This document shows, piece by piece, positions 33,343-42,417 of a stretch of 64,000 bases of DNA. Source of the stretch: Nocardia sp. NRRL S-836 (lineage in GTDB: Bacteria > Actinomycetota > Actinomycetes > Mycobacteriales > Pseudonocardiaceae). The notes under the pieces are model-generated. The model made no database searches. It saw nothing but the letters and a program-made list of their open reading frames with translations, and was not told the origin of the DNA. The translations under genes were made by a program, and so were the position numbers. The DNA is taken from contig NZ_LGDY01000116.1 of assembly GCF_001279525.1 (NCBI RefSeq), positions 62,001 to 126,000 on the forward strand, written 5' to 3'. Each line of letters starts with the position of its first letter. Position 1 is the first letter of the stretch.

Positions 33343-35634
33343 ATGCGGGGCGTGAGCACGGAGAACACTGACGGCAAGCCGACACCTCCCCGACGCCGGT
33401 CTCCGCGGGCCAAGGCGGAGACCCCGCCCGCCGAGACCCCGCGCAGGCAGCCGCGTGCGGCGACCAGGCGGGCGTCCAACCCGCCGCGGCGCAAGACCCA
33501 GCCGACGCAGCCGGTGGCCACGCCGGTGCGCGGTGTGCCCTCCGCCCCACCCGCGGTGACGTCGAGCGCGCTGCCGACCGATCTGCCGGACGACCGCTAC
33601 TTCAACCGGGAACTGTCCTGGTTGGACTTCAACTCGCGGGTGCTCGCGCTGGCCGAGGACTCCTCGCAGCCGCTGCTGGAGCGCGCGAAGTTCCTCGCGA
33701 TCTTCGCCTCGAACCTCGACGAGTTCTACATGGTCAGGGTCGCCGGGCTGAAGCGCCGTGCGGAGACCGGTCTCACGGTGCGCAGCGCGGACGGGCTCAC
33801 GCCGCTCGAACAGCTCGTGGCGATCTCCAAGCGCTCGCAGGAACTCGTGGAGCAGCACGCCCGCACGTTCCTCGAACACATCCGGCCCGGTCTGGAAGAG
33901 CACCGGATCAGCATCGTGACGTGGGGCGACCTCACCGACTACGACCGGCTGCGGCTCTCCAACTACTTCAGCGAACAGGTCTTCCCGGTGCTCACGCCGC
34001 TGGCCGTCGACCCCGCGCACCCGTTCCCGTACATCTCCGGGCTGTCGCTGAACCTCGCGGTGACCGTGCGCGACCCCGAGGGCGGCGGCGAGCGGTTCGC
34101 CCGCGTGAAGGTGCCGGACAACGTGCCGCGGCTGGTCAGGGTCGAGGCGGACCGGTCCTCGTCGTCGGCGACGTTCCTGCCGCTGGAGGAGCTGATCGCG
34201 GCGCACCTGGGCGAGCTGTTCGCCGGCATGCAGGTCATCGAGTGCCACGCGTTCCGGGTGACCCGCAACGCCGACCTGGAGGTCGAGGAGGACCGCGACG
34301 AGGACCTGTTGCAGGCGCTCGAACGCGAGCTCGCCCGCCGCCGCTTCGGTCCGCCGGTGCGCCTCGAGGTGGCCGACGACATGACCGAGCACATGCTCGA
34401 ACTGTTGCTGCGGGAGATGGAGGTCGACCCGCACGACGTCGTGACCGTGCCTGGATTGCTCGATTTGTCGTGCCTGTGGCAGCTCTACGGCATCGACCGC
34501 AAGACGTTGAAGGACCCGGCGTTCGTGCCGGCGACGCACCCGGCGTTCGGGGAGCGCGAGACGCCCAAGAGCGTGTTCGCGACGCTGCGCGAGGGTGACG
34601 TGCTCGTGCACCACCCGTACGACTCGTTCTCCACGTCCGTGCAGCGCTTCATCGAGCAGGCCGCGGCCGACCCGCACGTGCTCGCCATCAAGCAGACGCT
34701 GTACCGCACCTCCGGCGACTCGCCCATCGTGGACGCGCTGATCGACGCGGCGGAGGCGGGCAAGCAGGTCGTGGCGCTCGTGGAGATCAAGGCGCGCTTC
34801 GACGAGCAGGCGAACATCAAGTGGGCGCGCACGCTGGAGAAGGCGGGCGTGCACGTGGTCTACGGCCTGGTGGGCCTGAAGACGCACTGCAAGACCTCGC
34901 TGGTGGTGCGCCAGGAGGGGTCGACGATCCGCCGCTACTGCCACATCGGCACCGGCAACTACAACCCGAAGACCGCGCGGTTGTACGAGGACGTCGGCAT
35001 CCTCACCGCCGAGCCGACGATCGGCGCGGACCTCACCGACCTGTTCAACGTCCTGACGGGCTACGCGCGCCAGGACGAGTACCGCTCGCTGCTGGTCGCC
35101 CCCTACGGCGTGCGCAAGGGCATCGTGGAGCGGATCAACCGGGAGATCGAGCACGCGCAGGCAGGGCGGCCCTCCGGTGTGCGCATCAAGGTGAACTCGC
35201 TCGTGGACGAGCAGGTCATCGACGCGCTGTACCGCGCGTCGCAGGCCGGTGTGCCGGTCGACGTGGTGGTGCGCGGCATCTGCGGGCTGAAGCCCGGCAT
35301 CAAGGGACTGTCCGACAACATCAACGTGCGCTCGATCCTCGGCCGGTTCCTGGAGCACTCGCGGGTCTTCCAGTTCGTCGGCTGCGACGAGTTCTGGATC
35401 GGCAGCGCGGACATGATGCACCGCAACCTGGACCGCCGCGTCGAGGTCGCCGTGCGCGTCACGGACCCGCGGCTGACCGCGCAGCTGCTGGACATGTTCG
35501 TCTCCGCGCTCGACCCGCACACGCGCTGCTGGGTCCTGCGCAGCGACGGTGAATGGGAACCGTCGCCCTCGGACGGCACGTCCGTGCGCGACCACCAGAT
35601 GGAACTGCTGCACAGGCACGGAGCTCTTGGGTGA
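33343..35634 (+). CDS. ppk: Polyphosphate kinase 1
   Basis: PPK1 builds inorganic polyphosphate from ATP, a phosphate and stress reserve. The 763 residues begin with a Lys/Arg/Pro-rich, disordered N-terminus of about 80 residues, then [19 protein letters not shown], the typical start of the folded protein. Later come [19 protein letters not shown] and the autophosphorylated His534 in [16 protein letters not shown], then the C-terminal domain. The ATG at 33343 is used; GTG 33352 would shorten it by three residues. The Nudix-phosphatase gene overlaps its stop (GTGA). Confidence 0.96.
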   Translation: MRGVSTENTDGKPTPPRRRSPRAKAETPPAETPRRQPRAATRRASNPPRRKTQPTQPVATPVRGVPSAPPAVTSSALPTDLPDDRYFNRELSWLDFNSRVLALAEDSSQPLLERAKFLAIFASNLDEFYMVRVAGLKRRAETGLTVRSADGLTPLEQLVAISKRSQELVEQHARTFLEHIRPGLEEHRISIVTWGDLTDYDRLRLSNYFSEQVFPVLTPLAVDPAHPFPYISGLSLNLAVTVRDPEGGGERFARVKVPDNVPRLVRVEADRSSSSATFLPLEELIAAHLGELFAGMQVIECHAFRVTRNADLEVEEDRDEDLLQALERELARRRFGPPVRLEVADDMTEHMLELLLREMEVDPHDVVTVPGLLDLSCLWQLYGIDRKTLKDPAFVPATHPAFGERETPKSVFATLREGDVLVHHPYDSFSTSVQRFIEQAAADPHVLAIKQTLYRTSGDSPIVDALIDAAEAGKQVVALVEIKARFDEQANIKWARTLEKAGVHVVYGLVGLKTHCKTSLVVRQEGSTIRRYCHIGTGNYNPKTARLYEDVGILTAEPTIGADLTDLFNVLTGYARQDEYRSLLVAPYGVRKGIVERINREIEHAQAGRPSGVRIKVNSLVDEQVIDALYRASQAGVPVDVVVRGICGLKPGIKGLSDNINVRSILGRFLEHSRVFQFVGCDEFWIGSADMMHRNLDRRVEVAVRVTDPRLTAQLLDMFVSALDPHTRCWVLRSDGEWEPSPSDGTSVRDHQMELLHRHGALG

Positions 35635-36551
35635 TCAAAGCAGCTGGAGCGGTGCTCTGGCGGGCCGCCGACGGTGACGTCGAGGTCGCGCTGGTGCACC
35701 GCCGCCGTTATGACGACTGGTCGTTGCCCAAGGGAAAGCTCGACCGCGGGGAAACGATTCCGCAATGCGCCGTGCGGGAGATCGCCGAGGAGACCGGGTA
35801 CGCGTGCGTGCTCGGCCGGCATTTGCGGCAGGTTTCCTACGACGTGCGGGGTGTGCCGAAAACCGTCGACTACTACGCGGCCGAGGCGGTGTCGGGTTCT
35901 TTCGCCGTGAACGACGAGGTCGACGAGCTGCGGTGGCTGCGGGTCGACGAGGCGTCCGCGTTGCTGACCTATCCCCCGGACCGGGCCGTGCTGGCCGAGT
36001 TCGCGCGGCTGCCCGCGGACCTGTCGCTGGTGCTGCTGGTGCGGCACGCGAAGGCGGGCAAGCGGTCCGAGTGGGAGGGCGACGACGACCTCAGGCCGCT
36101 CTCAGACGCCGGCTGGCGGCAGGCCACGGCCCTGCGGACGTTGCTGCCGCTGTGGGCGCCCACGCGCGTGTACACGGCCCCTCGGGTGCGGTGCGCGGAC
36201 ACCGTGCGGGGTGTGGCCGAGGACCTGGCCGTGGAGGTGGAAGAGGAGCCGCGGCTGTCCGAGGAGGGCTACTGGCCCGACCCCGAGGCGGGTCTCGTGC
36301 GGCTGCTGGAGATCGCGGCCGACGAGGGCAGGGCCGTGGTCTCGTCGCAGGGCGGGGTGATCCCGGCGCTGGTGCAGACGCTGGCCGAGCTGGGCGGCCT
36401 GCGGCTGCGGGAGGTGCCCTGCAAGAAGGGCAGCGTGTGGGTGCTCGCCTTCACCCGCCCGTTCGGCTCCTGGTCTACTTCGGACGCGCCTTCTGGCTGG
36501 CCAACGCTGGTGTCGGCGCATTACCTGGCCTCGGCGCTGCCCCGTCCCTGA
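35631..36551 (+). CDS. mutT1: Nudix hydrolase fused to a histidine phosphatase domain (MutT1-like)
   Basis: The 306 residues start with a Nudix domain: the signature [26 protein letters not shown] spans about 33-58, and its Glu residues bind the metal. A phosphoglycerate-mutase-like domain starts at [11 protein letters not shown], where His is the nucleophile. The same two-domain enzyme in mycobacteria (MutT1) degrades 8-oxo-dGTP and diadenosine polyphosphates. It also follows ppk there. The GTG at 35631 overlaps the ppk stop. The last 30 residues ([15 protein letters not shown] and following) look like a lineage-specific tail. Confidence 0.93.
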   Translation: MIKAAGAVLWRAADGDVEVALVHRRRYDDWSLPKGKLDRGETIPQCAVREIAEETGYACVLGRHLRQVSYDVRGVPKTVDYYAAEAVSGSFAVNDEVDELRWLRVDEASALLTYPPDRAVLAEFARLPADLSLVLLVRHAKAGKRSEWEGDDDLRPLSDAGWRQATALRTLLPLWAPTRVYTAPRVRCADTVRGVAEDLAVEVEEEPRLSEEGYWPDPEAGLVRLLEIAADEGRAVVSSQGGVIPALVQTLAELGGLRLREVPCKKGSVWVLAFTRPFGSWSTSDAPSGWPTLVSAHYLASALPRP

Positions 36552-36796
36552 GAAGTGCCGGACGCCGGTTTCCCGCCGTCGTCTCCTCGCCCGACGAAAG
36601 TTCGCCTGTGGCAACTGAGTGGGCCGAGGGGGCGGCGGTTTCGCTTGTGCGGTGACCCGTTCGGGAGGGCCGAGCGTTATTTGTATTGGCGCGGCGGAGA
36701 TTGGCGGCGCACCTCACGCCGTGAGTTCACGGCCGCCGCACGACTGGCCAGAAGCGAGCTCGCCGCCCGCCCGCGGAGTCGTGAACGGAGAAACAC

Positions 36797-36828
36797 GAAG
36801 GCCCCGGTGTGCGCACACCGGGGCCTTC
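36797..36828 (-). terminator. Strong hairpin terminator after hupB
   Basis: A perfect 14-base stem (36797-36810 with 36815-36828) with the loop gcgc lies about 48 bases downstream of the hupB stop. The remaining 36552-36790 between this and the Nudix gene holds nothing I recognise. Confidence 0.8.
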
Positions 36829-36875
36829 CGCGTGTTGACCGAAGTGACGCAGCCTCCTTCGAGAGGAGGCCCGTC

Positions 36876-37550
36876 TCACTTCTTCTTGGCAGCCGTCTTG
36901 CGAGCAGCCGGCTTGGCCGCAGCCGTCGTCGACTTGGCGGCGGGCTTCGCCGCAGCCGTCGTCGCCTTCGCGGCGGGGGCCTTCTTGGCCGTCGTGGCCT
37001 TCGCAGCCGTCGTCTTCGTGGCGGCGGCCTTGGTGGCGGTCGCCTTCGCTGGCGCCTTGGCTGCGGCAGCGGGCTTCGCTGCAGCGGCCGCGGTGGTGGT
37101 GCGACGGGTCGCGGGCGCCTTGGTGGCGGCCGCGGCCGTGCGGGTGCGCGTCGAGGTCGTCGCGCGGGTCGTCGTCGCCCGAGTGGCCGGAGCCTTGGCA
37201 GCCGCGGGCTTCGCGGCGGCGGCAGCAGCAGCGGGCTTCGCGGCCGGCTTGGCCGCAACGGCCTTCGGCAGCTTCTTCGCACCGCTGATGACGTCCTTGA
37301 ACGTCGAGCCGGGGCGGAACGCGGGCACGTTGGTCTTCTTGACCTTCACGGTCTCGCCGGTGCGCGGGTTGCGCGCAGTGCGAGCCGCACGGGCACGCTT
37401 CTCGAAGACGCCGAAGCCCGTGATGTTGACCTTCTCGCCCTTGTTGACGCTACGAACGATCACATCGACGATGCCGTCAACAGCAGCACCCGCGGTCTTC
37501 TTGTCTCCGAGGCGCTCGGCGAGCGCCTCGATGAGCTGGGCCTTGTTCAC
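36876..37550 (-). CDS. hupB: HU-family nucleoid protein with histone H1-like tail (HupB)
   Basis: The first 90 or so of 224 residues are a classic HU fold ([54 protein letters not shown]). The other 130 residues are Ala/Lys/Pro/Thr repeats ([24 protein letters not shown]), like eukaryotic histone H1 tails. Actinobacterial HupB of this form compacts DNA and is acetylated on the tail lysines. The GTG at 37550 follows GGAGGGACT. The tail is naturally length-variable and repeat-prone. It is transcribed alone. Confidence 0.97.
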   Translation of the reverse strand: MNKAQLIEALAERLGDKKTAGAAVDGIVDVIVRSVNKGEKVNITGFGVFEKRARAARTARNPRTGETVKVKKTNVPAFRPGSTFKDVISGAKKLPKAVAAKPAAKPAAAAAAAKPAAAKAPATRATTTRATTSTRTRTAAAATKAPATRRTTTAAAAAKPAAAAKAPAKATATKAAATKTTAAKATTAKKAPAAKATTAAAKPAAKSTTAAAKPAARKTAAKKK

Positions 37551-37636
37551 TTCCAGTCCCTCCCAGGACGCTCACGGCCCTAGCGTCGGGCCGACTAGAA
37601 CGCAACGGTAAGCCCAAATCGCAAGAAATACCAATC

Positions 37637-37666
37637 GCCACGCCAAAATTTTCGTTGTGGCGTGGC
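37637..37666. promoter_or_regulatory. Inverted repeat in the AT-rich hupB-leuD spacer
   Basis: The sequence gccacgcc (37637-37644) and its exact complement (37659-37666) flank the AT-rich segment aaaattttcgttgt. The spacer is unusually AT-rich for this genome and is upstream of hupB, so it may be a promoter-operator region; a second, weaker terminator role is also possible. Confidence 0.45.
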
Positions 37667-37695
37667 TAATTGCGCCCCTTCGAGGGACAGGAGGC

Positions 37696-37729
37696 GCCGG
37701 ATTCGCCCCTCTCAAGGGGAGAATCCGGC
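37696..37729 (-). terminator. Hairpin terminator after leuD
   Basis: Outer arms 37696-37704 (gccggattc) and 37721-37729 pair perfectly. An inner ccccT/aggGG stem sits within, with one mismatch between the stems. It starts seven bases after the leuD stop at 37736. Confidence 0.7.
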
Positions 37730-37735
37730 CCCCTC

Positions 37736-38338
37736 TCAGACGGCTTCCACCGGATCCGTTGTGGGCAACCAAGTCTGGCGATTGCCCTCGAATCCGCTGA
37801 TCTCGGCCTCGTGGCGCAGCGTCAAAGCGATGTCGTCGAGGCCTTCCAGCAGGCGCCAGCGGGTGTAGTCGTCGATCTCGAACGGCGCCACCAAGTCCTT
37901 GGCGCGGACGGTCTTGTCGGTGAGGTCCACGGTGACCGGCGTGCCGGGTTCGGACTCCAGCAGCTTCCACAGCAGCTCGACATCGGACTGGGCGCACTGG
38001 GCGGCGACGAGGCCCTGCTTGCCCGCGTTGCCCCGGAAGATGTCGGCGAACCGGGACGAGATGACCACGCGGAAGCCGTAGTCCATCAACGCCCAGACGG
38101 CGTGCTCGCGGGAGGAGCCGGTGCCGAAGTCGGGTCCGGCCACGAGCACGCTGCCGGCCTTGAACGGCTCCTGGTTGAGGATGAAGTGCTCGTCACCGCG
38201 CCAGGCGGCGAACAGCCCGTCCTCGAACCCGCTGCGGGTCACGCGCTTGAGGTAGACGGCCGGGATGATCTGGTCGGTGTCCACGTTGGACCTGCGCAGC
38301 GGCACACCGACACCGGTGTGGGTCGTGAAGGCGTCCAT
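37736..38338 (-). CDS. leuD: 3-isopropylmalate dehydratase small subunit
   Basis: LeuD pairs with LeuC to isomerise 2-isopropylmalate to 3-isopropylmalate in leucine synthesis. The 200 residues have the family start [38 protein letters not shown] (substrate-binding loop with Arg), and a C-terminal helix. It starts two bases after the leuC stop and is translationally coupled. Confidence 0.98.
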   Translation of the reverse strand: MDAFTTHTGVGVPLRRSNVDTDQIIPAVYLKRVTRSGFEDGLFAAWRGDEHFILNQEPFKAGSVLVAGPDFGTGSSREHAVWALMDYGFRVVISSRFADIFRGNAGKQGLVAAQCAQSDVELLWKLLESEPGTPVTVDLTDKTVRAKDLVAPFEIDDYTRWRLLEGLDDIALTLRHEAEISGFEGNRQTWLPTTDPVEAV

Positions 38339-38340
38339 GG

Positions 38341-39747
38341 TCAGTTCTCCAGGTCTGCGGGGGCGGACAGGGTGCCGCGCACGGCCGTCGCGGCGGCGAC
38401 GAGCGGCGACACGAGGTGGGTCCTGCCGCCCTTGCCCTGCCTGCCCTCGAAGTTGCGGTTCGAGGTCGACGCGCTGCGCTCACCGGGCGCGAGCTGATCC
38501 GGGTTCATGCCAAGGCACATCGAGCAGCCGGCCTGCCGCCACTCCGCGCCCGCGTCCAGGAACACCTTGTGCAGGCCCTCCTGCTCGGCCTGCTGGCGCA
38601 CCCGCATCGAGCCGGGAACGACCAGCATCCGCACCCCGGAGGCGACCTGCTTGCCCTTCAACACGTCCGCGGCGGCCCGCAGGTCCTCGATGCGGCCGTT
38701 CGTGCACGAGCCGAGGAACACCGTGTCCACGCGGATGTCGCGCAACGGCATGCCGGGCTCCAGCCCCATGTACGTCAGCGCCTTCTCGGCGGCCACGCGC
38801 TCGTTCTCGTCCGCGATGGCCTCCGGGTCGGGCACCGTCGCGCCGAGCGGCAGGCCCTGGCCGGGGTTCGTGCCCCACGTGACGAACGGGGTGAGCTCGT
38901 CCGCGTCGATGGTGACCTCGGCGTCGAACTGCGCGTCGTCGTCCGTGCGCAGCGTCCGCCAGTACTCGACGGCCGCGTCCCAGTCCGCGCCGGACGGTGC
39001 GTGCGGCCGGCCCTTGAGGTAGTCGAACGTCGTGTCGTCCGGCGCGATCATGCCGGCGCGGGCACCCGCCTCGATCGACATGTTGCAGACGGTCATGCGC
39101 GCTTCCATCGACAGCGCCTCGATGGCGGCACCGCGGTACTCCAGGACGTAGCCTTGGCCGCCGCCGGTCCCGATCTTCGCGATGACGGCGAGGATGATGT
39201 CCTTCGCCGTGACGCCCGGCTTGGGCGCGCCGTCGACGTTGATCGCCATCGTCTTGAACGGGCGCAGGGGCAACGTCTGCGTCGCCATCACGTGCTCGAC
39301 CTCGGACGTGCCGATGCCGAACGCCAGCGCGCCGAACGCACCATGGGTGGACGTGTGGCTGTCACCGCACACCACGGTCATGCCGGGCTGCGTGAGGCCG
39401 AGCTGCGGCCCGACCACGTGCACGATGCCCTGCTCCAGGTCGCCCATCGGGTGCAGCCGCACGCCGAACTCCGCGCAGTTGCGGCGAAGCGTCTCGACCT
39501 GCGTGCGCGACACGGGGTCCGCGATCGGCTTGTCGATGTCGACGGTCGGGACGTTGTGGTCCTCGGTGGCGATCGTGAGGTCGGGCCTGCGCAGCCTGCG
39601 CTCGGCCAGGCGCAGCCCGTCGAACGCCTGGGGGCTGGTTACTTCGTGCAGCAGGTGGAGGTCGATGTAGAGCAGGTCCGGCTCCGCACCACTGCCGTGG
39701 CGCACAACGTGTGCCTCCCACACCTTCTCCGCGAGCGTGCGGCTCAT
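38341..39747 (-). CDS. leuC: 3-isopropylmalate dehydratase large subunit
   Basis: This aconitase-type large subunit carries the [4Fe-4S] cluster. The 468 residues show [20 protein letters not shown], the [15 protein letters not shown] segment with the first cluster Cys, and [12 protein letters not shown] with the CxxC pair. ATG 39747 ([15 protein letters not shown]) is preferred since GGGAGATG lies upstream; an earlier ATG at 39762 would add five residues. It forms leuC-leuD, divergent from an IclR-family regulator that very likely controls it. Confidence 0.97.
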   Translation of the reverse strand: MSRTLAEKVWEAHVVRHGSGAEPDLLYIDLHLLHEVTSPQAFDGLRLAERRLRRPDLTIATEDHNVPTVDIDKPIADPVSRTQVETLRRNCAEFGVRLHPMGDLEQGIVHVVGPQLGLTQPGMTVVCGDSHTSTHGAFGALAFGIGTSEVEHVMATQTLPLRPFKTMAINVDGAPKPGVTAKDIILAVIAKIGTGGGQGYVLEYRGAAIEALSMEARMTVCNMSIEAGARAGMIAPDDTTFDYLKGRPHAPSGADWDAAVEYWRTLRTDDDAQFDAEVTIDADELTPFVTWGTNPGQGLPLGATVPDPEAIADENERVAAEKALTYMGLEPGMPLRDIRVDTVFLGSCTNGRIEDLRAAADVLKGKQVASGVRMLVVPGSMRVRQQAEQEGLHKVFLDAGAEWRQAGCSMCLGMNPDQLAPGERSASTSNRNFEGRQGKGGRTHLVSPLVAAATAVRGTLSAPADLEN

Positions 39748-39820
39748 CGCGACATCTCCCACAGTATGGACGCGCCGACAGATCTGGACTTCTCACTGTC
39801 TGGGAAGTTAGTATCGGCTT
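39748..39820. promoter_or_regulatory. leuCD / IclR divergent promoter region
   Basis: This 73-base spacer contains the related inverted motifs tcccacagt and actgtctggga, plus cagatctgg between them, as expected for binding sites of an IclR-type dimer. Precise -10/-35 elements cannot be fixed by eye. Confidence 0.45.
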
Positions 39821-40522
39821 GTGGGACAGCATAGCGGGATCGGCGTGCTGGACAAGGCAGTGGCCGTGTTGAACGCCGTGGCAAAAGATCCGTGCGGGCT
39901 GGCCGAGTTGTGCAATCGCACCGGCCTTCCGCGAGCAACCGCGCACCGCCTGGCCGTGGGCCTGGAGGTGCACCGCCTGCTGCGCAGGGGTTCCGACGGC
40001 CGCTGGCGCCCCGGCGCCGCGCTGGCGGAGCTGGCGGGTGGGGCGACGGACCCGTTGCTCGACGCGGCCTCGTCGGTTCTTCCGCGGTTGCGCGACATCA
40101 CCGGCGAAAGCGTGCAGCTGTACCGCCGCGACGGCATGCAACGCGTCTGCGTCTCCTCCGCGGAGCCTCCATCGGGCCTGCGCGACACGGTGCCGATCGG
40201 CGCCCGCCTCCCGATGACGGCAGGCTCCGGCGCGAAGGTCTTGGCGGCCTGGTCCGACCCCGGCACGCAACGGGCGGTCTTGGCCGACGCCGTCTACGGC
40301 GAACGCACCCTCCTGGAGGTCCGCCGCCGAGGCTGGGCGCAAAGCGTCGCGGAGAGAGAACCCGGCGTCGCCTCAGTCTCAGCCCCGGTAAGGGACTCCT
40401 CCGGCGCCGTGGTGGCAGCAGTCTCCGTCTCAGGCCCCATCGACCGCATGGGCCGCCGCCCCGGCGCCCGCTGGGCAGCAGACCTCCTGGCCGCCGCCGA
40501 GGCCCTACAAAGCCGCCTCTAA
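39821..40522 (+). CDS. IclR-family regulator divergent from leuCD (NdgR-like)
   Basis: The 233 residues have an N-terminal winged helix (GIGVLDKAVAVLNAVAKDP, LPRATAHRLAVGLEVHRLL) and an IclR effector domain (PRLRDITGESVQLYRRDG, TAGSGAKVLAAW, SVSAPVRDSSGAVVAAVSVSG). In Streptomyces, the regulator at this position, NdgR, activates leuCD and other amino-acid genes; the same role here is inferred from gene order. The start GTG at 39821 is 73 bases from leuC. A hairpin terminator follows the stop. Confidence 0.9.
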   Translation: MGQHSGIGVLDKAVAVLNAVAKDPCGLAELCNRTGLPRATAHRLAVGLEVHRLLRRGSDGRWRPGAALAELAGGATDPLLDAASSVLPRLRDITGESVQLYRRDGMQRVCVSSAEPPSGLRDTVPIGARLPMTAGSGAKVLAAWSDPGTQRAVLADAVYGERTLLEVRRRGWAQSVAEREPGVASVSAPVRDSSGAVVAAVSVSGPIDRMGRRPGARWAADLLAAAEALQSRL

Positions 40523-40536
40523 CCCTTCTCCCGACA

Positions 40537-40569
40537 ACAGCCCCGCCGCCTCTCAGGCCGCGGGGCTGT
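40537..40569 (+). terminator. Hairpin terminator after the IclR-family gene
   Basis: A perfect 10-base stem (acagccccgc, 40537-40546, with its complement 40560-40569) and a 13-base loop lie 15 bases after the stop. Confidence 0.7.
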
Positions 40570-40639
40570 CGCACACCCAAGCCCCGCAACCGAGACCCAC
40601 ACCACATTCTTCCGCCCGTCATGAATAACTCGCCATGGG

Positions 40640-40724
40640 GCGATGAGCGCAGCGAATCCGCCCTCCACCGGCGAGGCGATGAGCGTTAGCGATTCCGCTC
40701 CCATTCGGCGAGCGCAGCGAAGCC
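40640..40724. repeat. Three degenerate copies of a gcgatgagcgcagcgaatccg repeat
   Basis: Similar units lie at 40640-40660, 40676-40697 (gcgatgagcgttagcgattcc) and, shorter, 40708-40724 (gcgagcgcagcgaagcc). The following 40740-40800 is G-rich (ggggtccggggg, gggggtctgggggc). Bases 40570-40640 hold nothing recognisable. No gene is present between the IclR gene and tRNA-Glu. Confidence 0.6.
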
Positions 40725-40816
40725 CCCAGCATTTCTTCCCGGGTCACCTACCGGGGGTCCGGGGGCGAAGCCCTCCGGCTGGGGGTCTGGGGGCTCGGCC
40801 CCCAGAGGACAATGCG

Positions 40817-40854
40817 AAAGAGGCCTGTCAGCGCTTTCCGCTGACAGACCTCTT
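40817..40854 (-). terminator. Hairpin terminator after tRNA-Glu
   Basis: Arms aaagaggcctgtcagc (40817-40832) and gctgacagacctctt (40840-40854) pair over 15 bases with a single mismatch, just downstream of the tRNA 3' end on the minus strand. Confidence 0.8.
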
Positions 40855-40863
40855 CCACCTCTG

Positions 40864-40936
40864 TAGCCCCGAAGGGATTCGAACCCTCGCTACCGCCTTG
40901 AGAGGGCGGCGTCCTAGGCCGCTAGACGACGGGGCC
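40864..40936 (-). tRNA. tRNA-Glu (anticodon CTC)
   Basis: The 73-nt sequence folds into a cloverleaf. The acceptor is GGCCCCG with CGGGGCT (last pair G-U), and the D-arm starts at GTCTAGCGGCC. The anticodon stem CCGCC/GGCGG has the loop CTCTCAA, so the anticodon is CTC. The T-arm loop is TTCGAAT. The 3' CCA is not encoded. It is next to tRNA-Gln, as in mycobacteria. Confidence 0.96.
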
Positions 40937-41068
40937 CTAGAACTTCTTGCCTGGAGGAACCTTATCAGATCGCTCTGCCGGTTCCAAATCCGGGCTATTC
41001 AGTTCGTTTCTCACTGTGCCGAGAATCTCTGTCGGGAGCTTATCACTCTCGCTTTTGCTTCTCTGCAG

Positions 41069-41140
41069 CTGGGGTACCAGGACTCGAACCTAGACTAACT
41101 GAACCAGAATCAGTCGTGCTGCCAATTACACCATACCCCA
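41069..41140 (-). tRNA. tRNA-Gln (anticodon CTG)
   Basis: The 72-nt cloverleaf has the acceptor TGGGGTA/TACCCCA. The anticodon stem ACTGA/TCAGT has the loop TTCTGGT, giving anticodon CTG. The T-loop is TTCGAGT with stem CTAGG/CCTGG, and the discriminator is G. CCA is not encoded. The AT-richer spacer 40937-41068 towards tRNA-Glu holds no gene. Confidence 0.96.
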
Positions 41141-41238
41141 TTGGCTTTCACGATCATCTTCGGTTCTCGCGGGGAGTTCCGAAGGCCCTCGTTGCTGCCG
41201 GGAGAAATACTAGACCACGTCCCCACCAGAAGTGAAAT

Positions 41239-41276
41239 CGGCCCCCGCCTACGAGCAAACGCGCAGGTGGGAGCCG
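41239..41276 (-). terminator. Imperfect hairpin after the HAD gene
   Basis: cggcccccgcct (41239-41250) pairs with aggtgggagccg (41265-41276) at 10 of 12 positions, 15 bases downstream of the HAD stop and before the tRNA genes. Confidence 0.55.
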
Positions 41277-41290
41277 GTCTCGGGGGTGGA

Positions 41291-42028
41291 TCAGGCGGTG
41301 GCGGCGGACAGCTCGCAGACGAGGAGCTCCGGCAGTTCCGCGAGCGTCGTGATGGAGGACAGGCCCGCGGGCAGGGTGCCGCCGGTGGGGCCGGTGCGGT
41401 TGATCCAGACGCCGTGCATTCCAGCGTCGCGGGCGCCGATGGCGTCGGCGTGCAGGCGGTCGCCGACGTGCACCGTGTCGCCGGGCGGGACGCCCAGGGA
41501 CAGGCAGGCCGTGTGGAAGATCACGCGGTCGGGCTTGGCGCAGCCGACCTCGCCGGCGATCAGCACCGCGTCGAAGTACTGGGAGAGGCCGAGCTGGGCG
41601 ATCTTCACGCGCTGGTGGCGTCCAGAGGCGTTGCTGATCGCGGCGATCGGCAGGCCGGTGGCGCGCAGCCAGTCGAGCATGGGGATGACGTCCGGGAACA
41701 GGCACCAGCCGGCGGAGAGGACCTCCTGGCGGGCGACCTCGCGGCGGGTGGCCTCCCCGATGGACAGCTCCTCGCCGAGTGCGGAGAAGAAGGCCTGCGT
41801 GCGGATGTTGCGCATCTGCTCGTAGTCGAGCTCGCCCGCGAGCTGGCGGGAGACGTGGTCGTCGGTGATGCGCTGCCACAACGACCAGGCGTCGGCGTTA
41901 CCGACCATCGAGGCCAACGCGGCGCGCGAAGAGGTGCTGTAGTCGACGAGTGTGTCGTCGACGTCCAGGCACACAGCGCGGATCTCGCCGGTTCTCTTAC
42001 GCGTGAATGTCGGGGCCGCAGTCGTCAC
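41291..42028 (-). CDS. HAD-superfamily hydrolase
   Basis: The 245 residues have the HAD motifs in order: I, CLDVDDTLVDY with nucleophile Asp; II, AAISNAS; III, the Lys in GCAKPDRVIF; and IV, HVGDRLHADAIGARDAG. An alpha-helical cap sits between I and II. These suit a small phosphatase of the phosphoglycolate-phosphatase/haloacid-dehalogenase type I group. Substrate unknown. The GTG at 42028 starts VTTAAPTFTRKRTGE. Confidence 0.88.
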   Translation of the reverse strand: MTTAAPTFTRKRTGEIRAVCLDVDDTLVDYSTSSRAALASMVGNADAWSLWQRITDDHVSRQLAGELDYEQMRNIRTQAFFSALGEELSIGEATRREVARQEVLSAGWCLFPDVIPMLDWLRATGLPIAAISNASGRHQRVKIAQLGLSQYFDAVLIAGEVGCAKPDRVIFHTACLSLGVPPGDTVHVGDRLHADAIGARDAGMHGVWINRTGPTGGTLPAGLSSITTLAELPELLVCELSAATA

Positions 42029-42417
42029 CCCGGAAGGTTAGGTGCGTGGACCCCTCGTCCGATTCGGCTAACGAGGTGATTCCTGTGGGTCCTTGCACGA
42101 TCAAGCGGACCTTGAGGCCCCGAACGAACCAGTGAGACTCGTCCAGGCGCGAAAGGCAATCCCCCGGTCGAGTGTTGTTCCGCTACCCCTCGGTCCACTT
42201 GGGAGCCCCCGTTCCGGCGGCGCGACACCATAGCCCGCCCACCGAGGCTTCGCACCAGCCGCAACCGTTTCGGGGCCTGGGGTTCCAGACCGTCCACAGT
42301 GGACCAAAGCACCGCGTCACCACCCGAGCGAGTTGCGCCACACGGCAGCCGCTTGACGCACTCCGCGATCGAGAGCATGCTGAGTTTATTCAACACCGGT
42401 TGAAAAGAGGGATCGCA
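42029..42417. other. 389-base gene-free stretch upstream of the FAD monooxygenase
   Basis: No convincing ORF or homology appears on either strand. The distal part (42360-42417) is the likely promoter of the monooxygenase gene and contains a palindromic operator-like site. The rest shows nothing I recognise. Confidence 0.6.
42389..42404. promoter_or_regulatory. Palindromic operator-like site upstream of the FAD monooxygenase gene
   Basis: TTCAAC (42389-42394) and GTTGAA (42399-42404) are perfect inverted half-sites separated by ACCG, in an AT-richer context 13 bases before the start codon. This is typical of a TetR- or MarR-family operator, but no such regulator gene is next to it. Confidence 0.55.

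Noticed and set aside
40864..41140. Integration site (att) of a mobile element at the tRNA genes
   Set aside because: No integrase and no partial tRNA duplicate is visible on either side.
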